DNA from: Thiotrichales bacterium
Lineage (GTDB): Bacteria; Pseudomonadota; Gammaproteobacteria; Francisellales; CACEW01
Assembly (NCBI GenBank): GCA_947476405.1
Contig: CANJQG010000047.1
Span: 1-14,730, forward strand
Reading direction: 5' to 3'
DNA length: 14,730 nt
The translations under genes and the position numbers were made by a program. The notes under the pieces were generated by a model. That model was given only the letters and a program-made list of their open reading frames with translations. It was not told the DNA's origin and ran no database searches. Shown here piece after piece: positions 14,583 through 14,730 of the stretch (the stretch's first letter is position 1; each line of letters begins with the position of its first letter).

Positions 14583-14622
14583 GGCCCGACGCTACGGAAC
14601 AAGGGATAACTACGCAGATGCG
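14583..14622 (+). repeat. Terminal repeat copy 2, abutting the cut transposase
   Basis: It begins GGCCCGACGCTACGGAAC and matches copy 1 (13063-13102) at 33 of 40 positions in the same orientation. It points right, away from the transposase fragment, so it is the end of another element of the same family that extends past the window or has decayed. The remaining 14623-14730 is AT-rich and shows no gene. Confidence 0.65.
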
Positions 14623-14730
14623 CAAATCATATCCAAATTTGCCCTGACCTAAGCATGAGGATTTTAGTGTTAAATAATGTTAATAGATTGATTTATATGG
14701 ATTTAAGTCGATATTATAGTGATACTTAAA

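Noticed and set aside
1..14730. CRISPR array, tRNA or rRNA genes
   Set aside because: I saw no regularly spaced short direct repeats and no cloverleaf or rRNA-like segments on either strand.

Overview
The window looks like an accessory stretch of an AT-rich gammaproteobacterial genome, most likely Legionella or a near relative. This is inferred from the mix of a secreted Ig-like/beta-propeller protein, an opacity-type outer-membrane barrel, a KefG/KefB-type pair, a UmuDC pair with no visible LexA box, and several Tn3-family remnants. The sequence gives no rRNA, tRNA or other direct taxonomic marker.

Layout. (1) Bases 1-1353 hold the 3' end of an unknown gene, a ZIP-family metal transporter and a small unknown soluble protein, all on the + strand. 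(2) Bases 1514-3852 hold a two-gene minus-strand operon: an outer-membrane beta-barrel followed by an exported beta-propeller protein, with a recognisable sigma70-type promoter. (3) Bases 3976-4658 hold a flavodoxin-like ancillary protein of a glutathione-gated K+ efflux system, coupled by an ATGA overlap to the first ~50 codons of its KefB-type antiporter. (4) Bases 4659-10018 are a 5.36-kb Tn3-family transposon that cuts off the antiporter gene. It has long perfect terminal inverted repeats, a full-length TnpA with an intact DDE triad, a serine resolvase with a candidate res region, and two passenger genes for exported proteins (one a lipoprotein). (5) Bases 10019-11059 hold an orphan inverted-repeat element, a terminator-like structure with alternative pairings, and a six-helix membrane protein of unknown function. 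(6) Bases 11060-12841 hold a complete umuD-umuC pair (DNA polymerase V type) with an excellent promoter; this UmuD has an N-terminal extension. (7) Bases 12842-14730 hold the remains of a second, unrelated Tn3-family element: a short gene start cut by a terminal repeat, a tyrosine recombinase, the C-terminal part of a transposase, and a second terminal repeat in the same orientation abutting the truncated transposase.

The most unusual features are in and next to the large transposon. Its left end carries an inverted, 26% diverged copy of the last 22 codons of a tnpA gene directly inside a perfect 45-bp terminal repeat, so the element seems to be a hybrid of two related transposons around a passenger segment. 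Three sharp palindromes lie between that relic and the passenger genes. The 5-bp flanks do not match and the rest of kefB is not on the other side, which points to rearrangement after insertion.

Stretches without genes: 1354-1513 (possible weak terminator only), 4772-5039 (palindrome cluster), 5978-6165 (one small hairpin), 10019-10234 (inverted repeats and terminator), 12842-13007 (nothing recognised) and 14623-14730 (nothing recognised).
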